The notes beneath the pieces are model-generated. The model was not told the DNA's origin, made no database searches, and saw nothing but the letters and a program-made list of their open reading frames with translations. Of a stretch of 64,000 bases of DNA, positions 1 to 7,686 are shown piece by piece; the stretch's first letter is position 1; each line of letters begins with the position of its first letter. The translations under genes and the position numbers were made by a program. Source of the DNA: Saprospiraceae bacterium (GTDB lineage Bacteria > Bacteroidota > Bacteroidia > Chitinophagales > Saprospiraceae); NCBI GenBank assembly GCA_022842725.1, contig JALHOZ010000014.1:1-64000 (forward strand), in the 5' to 3' direction.

Positions 1-1062
1 ACCTACCCCTGTAATATGATAAAAATACAAACCGGCCGGCCAGGATTCCGTTGATACTGACATCACCTCCTGATCATATCCTATGCCAAGAGATAAAATA
101 ACTTGTCCTTTGGCATTATAAACCGAAAATGTCCCGTTATTTTTTCGGTTTTTTGGCAGACGCAGGCTAAAAAATTGATCAAAAGGATTAGGATGTATTA
201 AAAAATGATCGTCGGACATGTCCAAACTGCTGACCAAACAGGCAGCTTTGACCTCTTCGATTGTACGGCACCCCAACCCATTGAATTCTACATATAAAAA
301 TCCCTCTCTGTCTATATTTTCACAAATAAAGGGAATGGCACAATTTTGTAAATTGGTTAAAGCATATAAACGAATATGATAAACATCAACAAGATTATTT
401 AGACTATTGATGTCAGTTAAATCTGAAGAATATCTAACCCAAACCCGATTCGGACGTAAGGTTTCAATATCCTTTAGGATAATATAATCTCCTCCTATCT
501 GCAAAGTCTCTACAGAATCTATGCCTGATTTCGACAAACTGGACATATTTATATTATCGGCTACCGACAATGTTTGTATTTTTTTGGGTTGTAACCCTTT
601 GAGATTGATCAACTTGTCATTTTTACTTATGGAAACCGAGTTGACACTATCTATGTTTAATCCCTGTAAATCAATCAAATTATCATTGTTAGATATAAAA
701 ATCCCACCAATTGACTGCATTGTTTCTAAATCCTTAATGGTCTCAAGCTTTGGATTATCGTGAATAGCTAAATATCCCGGCGAATATAAATTATGTAAGC
801 CCCTTAGGTTTTTAACATGGGTAAATCTGATATGCATATTTTTAACAGAAATCAAAGGATATAAACTATCCAAAGAAAGGATATTTGAACCTGTAATAAA
901 TAAAAATGTATCTATTCGATCACAATGACCATAAACAATCGGAAAACTGTCTACCTGACTTTGACTCGTCAAATGGATTGGCTTAAATGAACAAGGGATT
1001 TGTGCAAAAGTCTCATTAGTTATGAGTAAACATATAAAACTAAAAATAATTCGGCTTAACAT
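1..1062 (-). CDS. Secreted leucine-rich-like T9SS cargo protein (partial, C-terminus off the left edge)
   Basis: An open frame runs on the minus strand from an ATG at 1060..1062 to the window edge without a stop, about 354 codons. The start gives a clean signal peptide (MLSRIIFSFICLLITNETFAQ region, ending in FAQ). The middle has short repeated units such as DNPKLETIKDLE and NDNLIDLQGLN, asparagine/leucine-rich steps that resemble receptor-L or leucine-rich repeat solenoids. Near the edge, after a cysteine-containing stretch, the protein shows HPNPFDQFFSLRLP and later PAGLYFYHITG, the usual look of a T9SS type A C-terminal sorting domain; only the last few residues are missing. It is therefore probably exported through the outer membrane. 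The ligand or role is unknown. It lies downstream of another T9SS cargo gene (1123..2070), separated by a hairpin. Confidence 0.8.
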   Translation of the reverse strand, partial: MLSRIIFSFICLLITNETFAQIPCSFKPIHLTSQSQVDSFPIVYGHCDRIDTFLFITGSNILSLDSLYPLISVKNMHIRFTHVKNLRGLHNLYSPGYLAIHDNPKLETIKDLETMQSIGGIFISNNDNLIDLQGLNIDSVNSVSISKNDKLINLKGLQPKKIQTLSVADNINMSSLSKSGIDSVETLQIGGDYIILKDIETLRPNRVWVRYSSDLTDINSLNNLVDVYHIRLYALTNLQNCAIPFICENIDREGFLYVEFNGLGCRTIEEVKAACLVSSLDMSDDHFLIHPNPFDQFFSLRLPKNRKNNGTFSVYNAKGQVILSLGIGYDQEVMSVSTESWPAGLYFYHITGVG

Positions 1063-1083
1063 AATATCAAGATTAAAATCCAC

Positions 1084-1108
1084 CGGGCCAACTTTTTATG
1101 TTGGCCCG
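1084..1108 (-). terminator. Perfect 9-bp hairpin after the gene at 1123..2070
   Basis: CGGGCCAAC (1084-1092) and GTTGGCCCG (1100-1108) pair perfectly around a 7-nt AT loop, 15 bases after the stop of the minus-strand gene. The following minus-strand bases contain only a short T run (GGATTTTAATC), so it may be a weak terminator or an mRNA 3'-end stabiliser. Confidence 0.6.
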
Positions 1109-1122
1109 ATAGAATACCAAAA

Positions 1123-2070
1123 TTACCAATTAGAAACTAATATTTTTTTAAAATATGGTTCTTTTTGTTGACTGCTTTGAACTCTGAAATAATACAAACC
1201 ACTTTTAAATCCAGACAAATCAAAAGATTTTTCAGAAAATCGGTTTTGTGAAGTGGAATATTCATTCAAAACCACATTTCCATGAACATCAATCAATGAA
1301 TATTGGATATTTTGTATATTTTCATTTTTAACCAAACAATATAAAGAACTAGTCTCTAAAGAATATTCAGCCGATATTTCAGTTGGTACTTCTGAGCTTT
1401 TAAACATAAAATATTCAGATTCTTCCTCCTCCTGTAAGGGTTTTATACAATCCAAATCTACACAACTCCTATCTACATCTCCTAACATATACAACCAAAA
1501 ATCGAGATTGATATTTGATGGATTGGTAAATGTAGTACAATTATCGTAACATGTTATCCCATATTGTAAAGACCCCCCTCTGCACCCGCCTGACACGAGT
1601 CGACAAGCTGAAGTAATATTGCCTGTGCCCAAATAAAGTTTACGAATTAAAACCGCATCCACACTATTAATTAGACCATCTCCGTTAATATCCGCCCAAT
1701 AAAAAAAGTCACCTGGTACAGATGGATTATTTGGATAAGTTAGAATATACCATTGAAGATATTCAACATCATCTGCATTAATGCAATCATCAACAGGACA
1801 TGTAACTTCACTACAAACCGTAATCGGAAAAGATTCCGCATTTACCGTACAACAATACTCTCCTCCATTAGCAGAAACACCGGAACAAACCACATTTCCG
1901 AACCGATCCTTTACCGTCACATTGACTCCATCAAAACCGGGGCATTGATTCGTAGCATCTTTAATTTTTGTACAAACCTGATGGGTCTGCGCCACTAAAG
2001 TACTTGTTGACATACATACATACATACATACATACATACATACCATTTTTAAACGAAAAAAATTACTCAT
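1123..2070 (-). CDS. Secreted cysteine-rich protein with dockerin-like repeat and T9SS type A sorting domain
   Basis: I choose the ATG at 2070 (MSNFFRLKMVC...), because a good Bacteroidota promoter lies at 2141..2170, downstream of the longer possible start at 2181. The signal peptide is unusual: its core (MVCMYVCMYVCMS) is coded by a tetranucleotide repeat, and cleavage is likely after LVAQ. The mature part is rich in cysteine (pairs such as EYCCTV, CPVDDC). Around the middle, DINGDGLINSVDAVLIRKLYLG is a calcium-loop dockerin-like/EF-hand unit. The C-terminal 80 residues (SGFKSGLYYFRV...KKILVSNW) look like a T9SS type A sorting domain. The function is unknown; a cell-surface or released protein is likely. 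Repeat-length changes would shift the frame, so the gene may be phase variable. Confidence 0.8.
   Translation of the reverse strand: MSNFFRLKMVCMYVCMYVCMSTSTLVAQTHQVCTKIKDATNQCPGFDGVNVTVKDRFGNVVCSGVSANGGEYCCTVNAESFPITVCSEVTCPVDDCINADDVEYLQWYILTYPNNPSVPGDFFYWADINGDGLINSVDAVLIRKLYLGTGNITSACRLVSGGCRGGSLQYGITCYDNCTTFTNPSNINLDFWLYMLGDVDRSCVDLDCIKPLQEEEESEYFMFKSSEVPTEISAEYSLETSSLYCLVKNENIQNIQYSLIDVHGNVVLNEYSTSQNRFSEKSFDLSGFKSGLYYFRVQSSQQKEPYFKKILVSNW
2011..2042 (-). repeat. (TATG)8 tetranucleotide repeat inside a signal-peptide coding region
   Basis: The plus strand reads CATA eight times without interruption (2011-2042), so the coding strand reads TATG eight times. It codes for the Met-Tyr-Val-Cys repeats of the signal peptide of the gene at 1123..2070. 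Each unit gained or lost shifts the frame by one base; three units restore it. ATG triplets occur in all three frames within the tract. Confidence 0.95.
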
Positions 2071-2140
2071 AATTATAGAAAATTTAAAAGTGAAATAATC
2101 ATTTTTCTTAGTTCCTAACCCAAAGACCTTATATTCAATA

Positions 2141-2170
2141 CAAAAATAATACAAAAAACAATATCGACAA
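2141..2170 (-). promoter_or_regulatory. Bacteroidota-type promoter for the gene at 1123..2070
   Basis: On the minus strand, TTG (2170-2168) is followed after 19 bases by TATTTTTG (2148-2141), matching the -33 TTG / -7 TAnnTTTG consensus. The predicted transcript start would lie roughly 60-70 bases before the ATG at 2070. Confidence 0.6.
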
Positions 2171-2321
2171 ACTTTTACCAATATATTTTTATCAAAATGA
2201 CAAATAAAGTCATACTATATGGTCATCAACTCAATTTTTATAACCAAAAACAAAACAGGATCCAACTATTAAGCAACAAAAAAAGATGGTGTCAATAACA
2301 AATAAAAAAACAGATATTTTA

Positions 2322-3611
2322 TCAATACTTTTTCCTGATATCTTGCAATAAAGATGAGATTGCAGCCCGAATGTTTTTTTGTGGCGAATTTAAACCATTG
2401 ATCAAAATAGAAAATACCAGCCATTTTCCTGAAGCAGACTTAAGATAGCCGCTTAATGCAAACACATTCCGCATACTGCCGGTTTTTGCCATCAAATCAT
2501 CACCAAAAATAATAAATTCATCCGGAAGTTGCCCTTTTTTTCCAACCGGGTAAACGGATTTGATTTTATCATGACCGAACCGCTGCCATTGGGATTCAAG
2601 TAGTTTTGCCATCCAGGCAGGCGTCACCTGATTGTACCGACTCAACCCGCTGGCATCGTAAAATCTGAAGGACATCACTGAATCCTGAAATAATGTATCC
2701 AAACTATTGTTGATAAAAATGCCGGGATCTCTTGCTCCTCCACCGTTTTTTGCCAATGTATACACCAATTGCTCACCGATAAAATTGTCACTGTTGACCA
2801 TAAAATACAAAAGGACTGAATCCATAGGTTTGCCTTTTATCATCATATCGGTATCGACGGGACATGTTTTTACAAAATAAATCTGCGGATGATTGGGCAA
2901 GGTGTCTCTCAGCAAGTCGGAAAGCAGGCTATCCTGTGTCACAAATGGAATGATGGCGGGAAATTTTGAGATTTGTCCAACGTTAAAAACATTCTGTGTG
3001 TAGTGCCTTCTGAACGGAAGGTCAATTTCCTGCAGACTGTCCACAAACAGAGGCGGGTCTGTCGACAAAACAGAATCTGTTTTTTGGATCAAAACAGTAT
3101 TGCCATAAACCGGAAAAAAGGACATTTCAGGCATAAAATACCGGTCATAATCATCCCATGACCATCCTTTGCCATATTTCAAAAAAGTTGTGTCTTTTTT
3201 GATAAAAATAGTATCAAACTTTGACAAAAGATCATACATCGGATGGCCGGGAAAATCCCGGTGCAAAAAAGTTGGATCGCCCATAGGTTCGATACAAATA
3301 GCGTTTTTTGATGTCAAAGCATATCTTGCTGTTTTTGTAGAATCCCAACTTGATTCCAACATCAGATATGTGGTGACAATTTTTGTATTGCTCGCCGGTG
3401 TAAAAAAGGTATGCTCCCGCTCTGTTGCCAAAGGGGTCTTGTTTCCAACTTCTTTAAAAATAAAACCACACTGCGCTGACCGGATGGCAGGGTCCTCCAA
3501 AAATATTTCAAAAACATTTTTGTGTAAAACTAACGGAACGGTACGTTTTGCACCACAAGAAAAAAGAAAAAAAAGGATAAAACAAAAAACAAGTTTTTGC
3601 CTATCTGGCAT
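2322..3611 (-). CDS. dacB: D-alanyl-D-alanine carboxypeptidase/endopeptidase, PBP4 type (peptidase S13), lipoprotein
   Basis: This enzyme trims peptidoglycan cross-links or terminal D-Ala in the periplasm. The three penicillin-binding motifs are present: SNTK (about 74-77, SxxK nucleophile), SDN (about 274-276) and KTG (about 376-378). With 429 residues it has the length of the shorter S13 proteins. The N-terminus MPDRQKLVFCFILFFLFSCG ends in a lipobox with Cys19, so it is probably membrane-anchored rather than free. Its ATG lies 11 bases inside the end of the upstream barrel/TPR/SPOR gene, so the two are co-translated and may act together at the envelope. No key residue is missing. Confidence 0.88.
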   Translation of the reverse strand: MPDRQKLVFCFILFFLFSCGAKRTVPLVLHKNVFEIFLEDPAIRSAQCGFIFKEVGNKTPLATEREHTFFTPASNTKIVTTYLMLESSWDSTKTARYALTSKNAICIEPMGDPTFLHRDFPGHPMYDLLSKFDTIFIKKDTTFLKYGKGWSWDDYDRYFMPEMSFFPVYGNTVLIQKTDSVLSTDPPLFVDSLQEIDLPFRRHYTQNVFNVGQISKFPAIIPFVTQDSLLSDLLRDTLPNHPQIYFVKTCPVDTDMMIKGKPMDSVLLYFMVNSDNFIGEQLVYTLAKNGGGARDPGIFINNSLDTLFQDSVMSFRFYDASGLSRYNQVTPAWMAKLLESQWQRFGHDKIKSVYPVGKKGQLPDEFIIFGDDLMAKTGSMRNVFALSGYLKSASGKWLVFSILINGLNSPQKNIRAAISSLLQDIRKKY

Positions 3612-5295
3612 GATACAAAGTATTTATTCTTTTTCCGTTTTTATATACCGCTAAAAAAGCGTCCTGAAATCCCATGGCACGTACTTTCAACATGTCAGAT
3701 ACGGCTTCATCTTCTGTATAAAAAGGTCCGAGGGTGTAGCGATACATGGATTTTTTTGGGTAAAACTCATGCGTGATATTTCCTATCCCTTCCATTTTAG
3801 GAAATGTTTTGTTGGATAATCGCAAAGCAACAAACTGGATTTTATACGTTTTACCATCGGGAGAAACGGTGCTTGCTGTTTTTCCGGTTGATGATGACCC
3901 GGATTTTTCACCGGAAGGAGTTTTTGGATCCCTTGCCAATTGTGTAGCTGATGAATCAACATTGTTATTTGCCATAACTTCATTTTCCAAAAGGGTGGCT
4001 TTGGCTTTTTGTTCTTCAAGGTCAGACAAACACTTTTTCTGATGAGATTTATAAACGGTGTACAATACCCCTTTATCATCTTTTTTATACAAGGAAGAAA
4101 AAAGCTGATATTCTTTTTCGGCTTCTTCGCAATTCAACATTTCGCACATAGATAATGCAAACATATATTTTGCCATCAAATGGTTGGTGTCATTTTTGAT
4201 TTTATTAAAACATGCAACGGCATTTTCAAAATCATTGGTCTGAAAGTACAATTCACCGGCTTTGTATAAAAATCCGGCTTCAGCCTCATCGTATTGGGAA
4301 TCCGATTTTTCTCCAACTTCAACTCCGGTTTTATTTTCGGAAGATGTTTTATCTGAAGAAGAAATCTCATTGGATTCCGTTTGAATATCTTTGTTATCAA
4401 CAGGTATTTTATCAGAATCTGTGACATTTTTTATTTCAGATACTTTTTTGTCATCAATACCTGCAACAGCTTGTTCAGATGTTTTGACTGAATCCTTTAC
4501 CGGAACGGTATCATCAATTGAAATCATAGGAACCGGTGTGATAGGTTTTGCTGTCCTGCCCAATTGTATACTGATACCAAGATTGATGTTGGCGCTTGAA
4601 AAGACAATTTCTCTGAAATCGCGGACAATTTGAGCTTCCGTATACTCGACATCTTGTATGACACCGTCGCGGTTATTGTCAAAAGCATCGACAAACCGGA
4701 AAGATGTTTTGGTTTTACCCAGATACATGTTTGACAAAAAAGATGGTTCAAGGTAAATACCAAAACTTTTATACACTCTGTAATGGAAGTTGAAACCACC
4801 TTTCCAGAAAGGGATTAATTCGGTATTTTCGCCGTTGTATCTCGCGATTTCAACATTTTGTCCAAACAGTCTTTTGTTAAACGGTAATTCAGGAACGGAA
4901 AGATTCGCCATGCCGATCATGGCAAAAAAATCTATCTCTGCTTTGCCGAAAGTAAGTTTGAAAGCCGGACCGAACATTCCGTAATCATTGGTCCAATATT
5001 GATTATTTACCGACGGAAATTCTTTGTATTTGTCAACTATGTATCTTTGGAAAGGGGCGTATGCATTGTTTTGTTGATAACCCCCACCGGCCATAATGCC
5101 AAATTTTCCGTAAAACATAGAAAAAGCAAGATTGACATTCCAACCCGGATCAGCAAAATGGGTAGCGTTGGCAGCATCCATCAAAGGAAGAGAATATCCT
5201 CCTGAGGTCTGTAACTGAATATAAGGTTTTTGCCCGTAAACATCACAAAATACTGTAATGAAGAAAATTATGTATATACAAATTTTTTTATCCAT
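3601..5295 (-). CDS. Outer-membrane barrel protein with TPR and SPOR-like C-terminal domain
   Basis: The protein has a signal peptide ending near VYGQ. Residues about 20-255 have the alternating aromatic/glycine pattern of an outer-membrane beta-barrel (GYSLPL, FGIMAGGGYQQNN, FGIYLEPSFLSNMYLG) and contain DNNRDGVIQD, a possible calcium loop. A low-complexity Ser/Lys/Asp linker (about 270-330) follows, then TPR-like helices (AGELYFQTNDFENAVACFNK, about 340-430), a second linker, and a C-terminal segment (about 485-564, YKIQFVALR...YTLGPFYTEDEAVSDMLK) that resembles a SPOR peptidoglycan-binding domain. It would link the outer membrane to denuded glycan strands. It overlaps dacB by 11 bases, consistent with a cell-wall role. 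The barrel part could instead be a small porin-like fold; the SPOR call is moderate. Confidence 0.7.
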   Translation of the reverse strand: MDKKICIYIIFFITVFCDVYGQKPYIQLQTSGGYSLPLMDAANATHFADPGWNVNLAFSMFYGKFGIMAGGGYQQNNAYAPFQRYIVDKYKEFPSVNNQYWTNDYGMFGPAFKLTFGKAEIDFFAMIGMANLSVPELPFNKRLFGQNVEIARYNGENTELIPFWKGGFNFHYRVYKSFGIYLEPSFLSNMYLGKTKTSFRFVDAFDNNRDGVIQDVEYTEAQIVRDFREIVFSSANINLGISIQLGRTAKPITPVPMISIDDTVPVKDSVKTSEQAVAGIDDKKVSEIKNVTDSDKIPVDNKDIQTESNEISSSDKTSSENKTGVEVGEKSDSQYDEAEAGFLYKAGELYFQTNDFENAVACFNKIKNDTNHLMAKYMFALSMCEMLNCEEAEKEYQLFSSLYKKDDKGVLYTVYKSHQKKCLSDLEEQKAKATLLENEVMANNNVDSSATQLARDPKTPSGEKSGSSSTGKTASTVSPDGKTYKIQFVALRLSNKTFPKMEGIGNITHEFYPKKSMYRYTLGPFYTEDEAVSDMLKVRAMGFQDAFLAVYKNGKRINTLYHAR

Positions 5296-5383
5296 CAGAT
5301 CGGCTTATACTTGAACGCTAAGGTAAATAAAATTTGTAAAATACTTTACATTTTTTCTTTCAAAACTTAAAAAAAAAGTGATT

Positions 5384-5827
5384 TTAATTCTTTTCAAAAA
5401 CCAGATCGTCCGTTCCTCCGTTGCCCCCGCTGATGTGTTTGAGCTTGATTTTATTTGCAGAATTTTCAAGAATATCCCAATCCTCATTCAACTCTTTCCA
5501 GGGATCGGTTTCAGGAAAAGTTATAACAAATTTTGACCCGGAACTACTTCCGCTACTGCTGCTGCTTCCTGATAAGGAGTACACACCGTTGACCACTATG
5601 CTGCCCTTTGTTGCGGACACCACGTTATTATTAAAAGTAAAAGTATAGCCGGAAAAATAAAAGGTTTCATCTTTTCCGTCTTCCGCAAAATAGGTAATCC
5701 TCCAGTTGCCGTTCAGATCCTGTTGCGAAATGTTGGTGTTTCCTGCAGAATTATTCTGGCTATTGTCATCCTGTTCACAGGAAAACAGCATTACAGACAT
5801 TAAAATAATAAAAAAAAGATTTTTCAT
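5384..5827 (-). CDS. Lipocalin-like lipoprotein, unknown ligand
   Basis: The ATG at 5827 starts MKNLFFIILMSVMLFSCEQ, a clear lipoprotein signal with Cys17; the longer frame to 5875 only adds a non-signal leader. The mature part begins with an Asn/Gln-rich linker, then GNWRITYFAEDGKDETFYF and repeated short strands (YTFTFNNNVVSATKGS, GVYSLSGS) with a Ser/Gly tract, the pattern of small Bacteroidota lipocalin-like lipoproteins. At 147 residues it fits that family. There is no motif that shows a ligand. It stands alone on the minus strand between the barrel protein and the cytochrome-like gene. Confidence 0.65.
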   Translation of the reverse strand: MKNLFFIILMSVMLFSCEQDDNSQNNSAGNTNISQQDLNGNWRITYFAEDGKDETFYFSGYTFTFNNNVVSATKGSIVVNGVYSLSGSSSSSGSSSGSKFVITFPETDPWKELNEDWDILENSANKIKLKHISGGNGGTDDLVFEKN

Positions 5828-6019
5828 GATACTACATTTTAAAAAGTGATTGAATAAATGATATACTAAAGTCATTACAGACAGACGCTGCTGTTGAAAA
5901 ATTTAAAACTCTAAACGGAATATTACTCCTTATATCCGATTTAAGTTCCGAAGTCCGAAACAGTAAAATACCCTCGGGAAAAAGCGCTGACAAAACGGAT
6001 AATACGATATTTGACTACC

Positions 6020-6973
6020 TCAATTTTCCGGACTTCCTGCGTCAATCCAGCTTTTGATTTTGGATATGTTGCAGTCATTCATTTTATTCCCACCGGAAGG
6101 CATTCGGGAAAATCCGTTTTGCCAGGATATCGAACCATACAGTTTTCCGTTGGCAGCAACGGCTTTAACTCCGGCATATGTATCCAATCTGACGCCGCCA
6201 CTTTGATTTGCAGCCTGATGACAGGTAGTACATCCCGACAAAGCCGGTTTGACAAAAGCGTTGTAACTAATGTTGTCCGTATTACAGCCACCATCATCAC
6301 AAAAATTATTTTTAGCCCCCTGTCTGATCCATTTCTCAATCATGCTGATTTGTTCTGTGGTCAGCCTTGCTGCCGGAGGCGGAGGCATTACTTTGTCCGG
6401 TTTGGTTTCAGTGATGGCTTCAAACAGGTCACTGTCACCGGGATTACCGGGTTTTACGCCTCCGGTTTGTAATACTTTAAGATAACTGTCCAATACGACA
6501 CCTTCACTGGCACTGGCCTGATTGTGGCATCCTGAAAAAGCACAATGAGCCGTAAAAATAGGGAGAATATCCCTTTCAAAATATACAGTATCCGGACTAC
6601 ATGGATTGGAAGATCCTCCGCCGAAAGGAAAAACAGTAACATAGGTCGTATCGCAGACGGTACCGGTGCAAGCAACAATACAAGTTGAAACCACTTCCGA
6701 AGCATTGGCTGACGGCGTCCATATCAGACATTGATTATTGTCCAACACAAAACTACCTTGTCCGGAAGGTGTGGGAGCACAAACAAAATAATTGGTCATA
6801 GAAGTAATCTGAATATCATCCACAGTGGGACATATTGGACTCGTTGGACAACCGCTGCAAGGAATGTCCACCGTAAGTCTGGTTGGAACAGGTAAGATTT
6901 GTTCCTGGGGCAATTCGTGTTTGCAACCAAAAAACAAGCCTGAAACAATCAGAAAAACAATGATAAAACGCAT
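6020..6973 (-). CDS. Lipoprotein with two c-type heme-like motifs (planctomycete-type cytochrome domain)
   Basis: The N-terminus MRFIIVFLIVSGLFFGCKHE is a lipoprotein signal with Cys17. An Ig-like or proline-rich N-terminal part is followed by two related segments: one with CAFSGCHNQ (a CX4CH heme motif) and GVVLDSYLKVLQTGGVKPGNP, and one with CTTCHQ (CXXCH) and GGVRLDTYAGVKAVAANG. MPPPPAARLTTEQISMIEKWI and SGGNKMNDCNISKIKSWIDAG are the methionine-ligand type ends of such domains. These are the marks of the PSCyt1-like cytochromes common in Bacteroidota, thought to carry electrons or sense redox at the outer envelope. The substrate is unknown. A -7 box sits 20 bases upstream. Confidence 0.75.
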   Translation of the reverse strand: MRFIIVFLIVSGLFFGCKHELPQEQILPVPTRLTVDIPCSGCPTSPICPTVDDIQITSMTNYFVCAPTPSGQGSFVLDNNQCLIWTPSANASEVVSTCIVACTGTVCDTTYVTVFPFGGGSSNPCSPDTVYFERDILPIFTAHCAFSGCHNQASASEGVVLDSYLKVLQTGGVKPGNPGDSDLFEAITETKPDKVMPPPPAARLTTEQISMIEKWIRQGAKNNFCDDGGCNTDNISYNAFVKPALSGCTTCHQAANQSGGVRLDTYAGVKAVAANGKLYGSISWQNGFSRMPSGGNKMNDCNISKIKSWIDAGSPEN

Positions 6974-6991
6974 GATTTCATTAATTTAAAA

Positions 6992-6999
6992 CAAATGTA
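6992..6999 (-). promoter_or_regulatory. -7 box for the cytochrome-like lipoprotein
   Basis: The minus strand reads TACATTTG, an exact TAnnTTTG, ending about 19 bases before the ATG at 6973. No -33 TTG is at the standard distance. Confidence 0.45.
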
Positions 7000-7146
7000 C
7001 ATCGTGCTTTTTTAATAAACGAAGTTTACTGTCCGAATCAGACAATTTAAAAACCGGAATGGGATGACAATTGGTTTCGGTAAGGCTTTTTCCCGAATCA
7101 GCGGTAAATGAAGCTAAGAAACCAAACAATTCAATACTTTTGTATC

Positions 7147-7686
7147 ATGATTCGATTTTATATCATTATAATATGTATCCTGTTCAGTGGAGAGTTGTTT
7201 GCCCAAAAATGGCAGATAAAAGGCAACGTATCGTTTATTTCTGATGCTCCGTTGGAAATGATTTCGGCAGAAAGTAAAAAACTTAACGGACTCATTGATG
7301 TTGAAAAATCAACATTTGCCTTTACGATACCCTTAAAGTCGTTTGAAGGATTTAATTCTGCATTACAAAAAGAACATTTCCATGAAAACTATATGGAATC
7401 AGGAACCTTTCCCAATATCACTTATGCAGGAAAATTACTGGATAAATTTCCATCAGGTGTTGACGGGGTTTACGAAGTTCGCAGCAAGGGATTTTTTACC
7501 ATTCACGGAGTTAAAAAAGAACGTATTCTCAAAAACACCATTCGGGTAAAAGGTAATAAAATATTTTTAGAAAGTCAGTTTACCATTCTTCTTAACGAAT
7601 ATAACATCGTCATTCCCAAGATCGTAAACAAAAAAATCGCCGAAGAAATCAAAGTTTTTGTAACGGGAGAAGCTTTTATTCCATGA
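7147..7686 (+). CDS. YceI-family periplasmic protein
   Basis: I take the ATG at 7147 because it begins MIRFYIIIICILFSGELFAQ, a proper signal peptide; an in-frame ATG at 7108 would put 13 hydrophilic residues before it. The mature part follows the YceI beta-barrel pattern: an early W-x-I-x-G strand, FTIPLKSFEGFNSALQKEHFHENYMES (the typical loop before the ESGTFPNITYAGK strand) and GFFTIHGVKKER. YceI proteins bind long isoprenoid or amphiphilic lipids in a barrel. The stop overlaps the start of the sensor kinase by four bases (ATGA), so a link between this protein and the two-component system is plausible. Confidence 0.85.
   Translation: MIRFYIIIICILFSGELFAQKWQIKGNVSFISDAPLEMISAESKKLNGLIDVEKSTFAFTIPLKSFEGFNSALQKEHFHENYMESGTFPNITYAGKLLDKFPSGVDGVYEVRSKGFFTIHGVKKERILKNTIRVKGNKIFLESQFTILLNEYNIVIPKIVNKKIAEEIKVFVTGEAFIP

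Noticed and set aside
521-763. 80-residue plus-strand ORF
   Set aside because: It is opposite the continuous minus-strand frame 1..1062, which has a signal peptide and sorting domain.
7135-7142. TACTTTTG box just before the YceI start
   Set aside because: It ends only four bases before the ATG and has no TTG at the -33 distance; probably chance, although a leaderless mRNA cannot be excluded.
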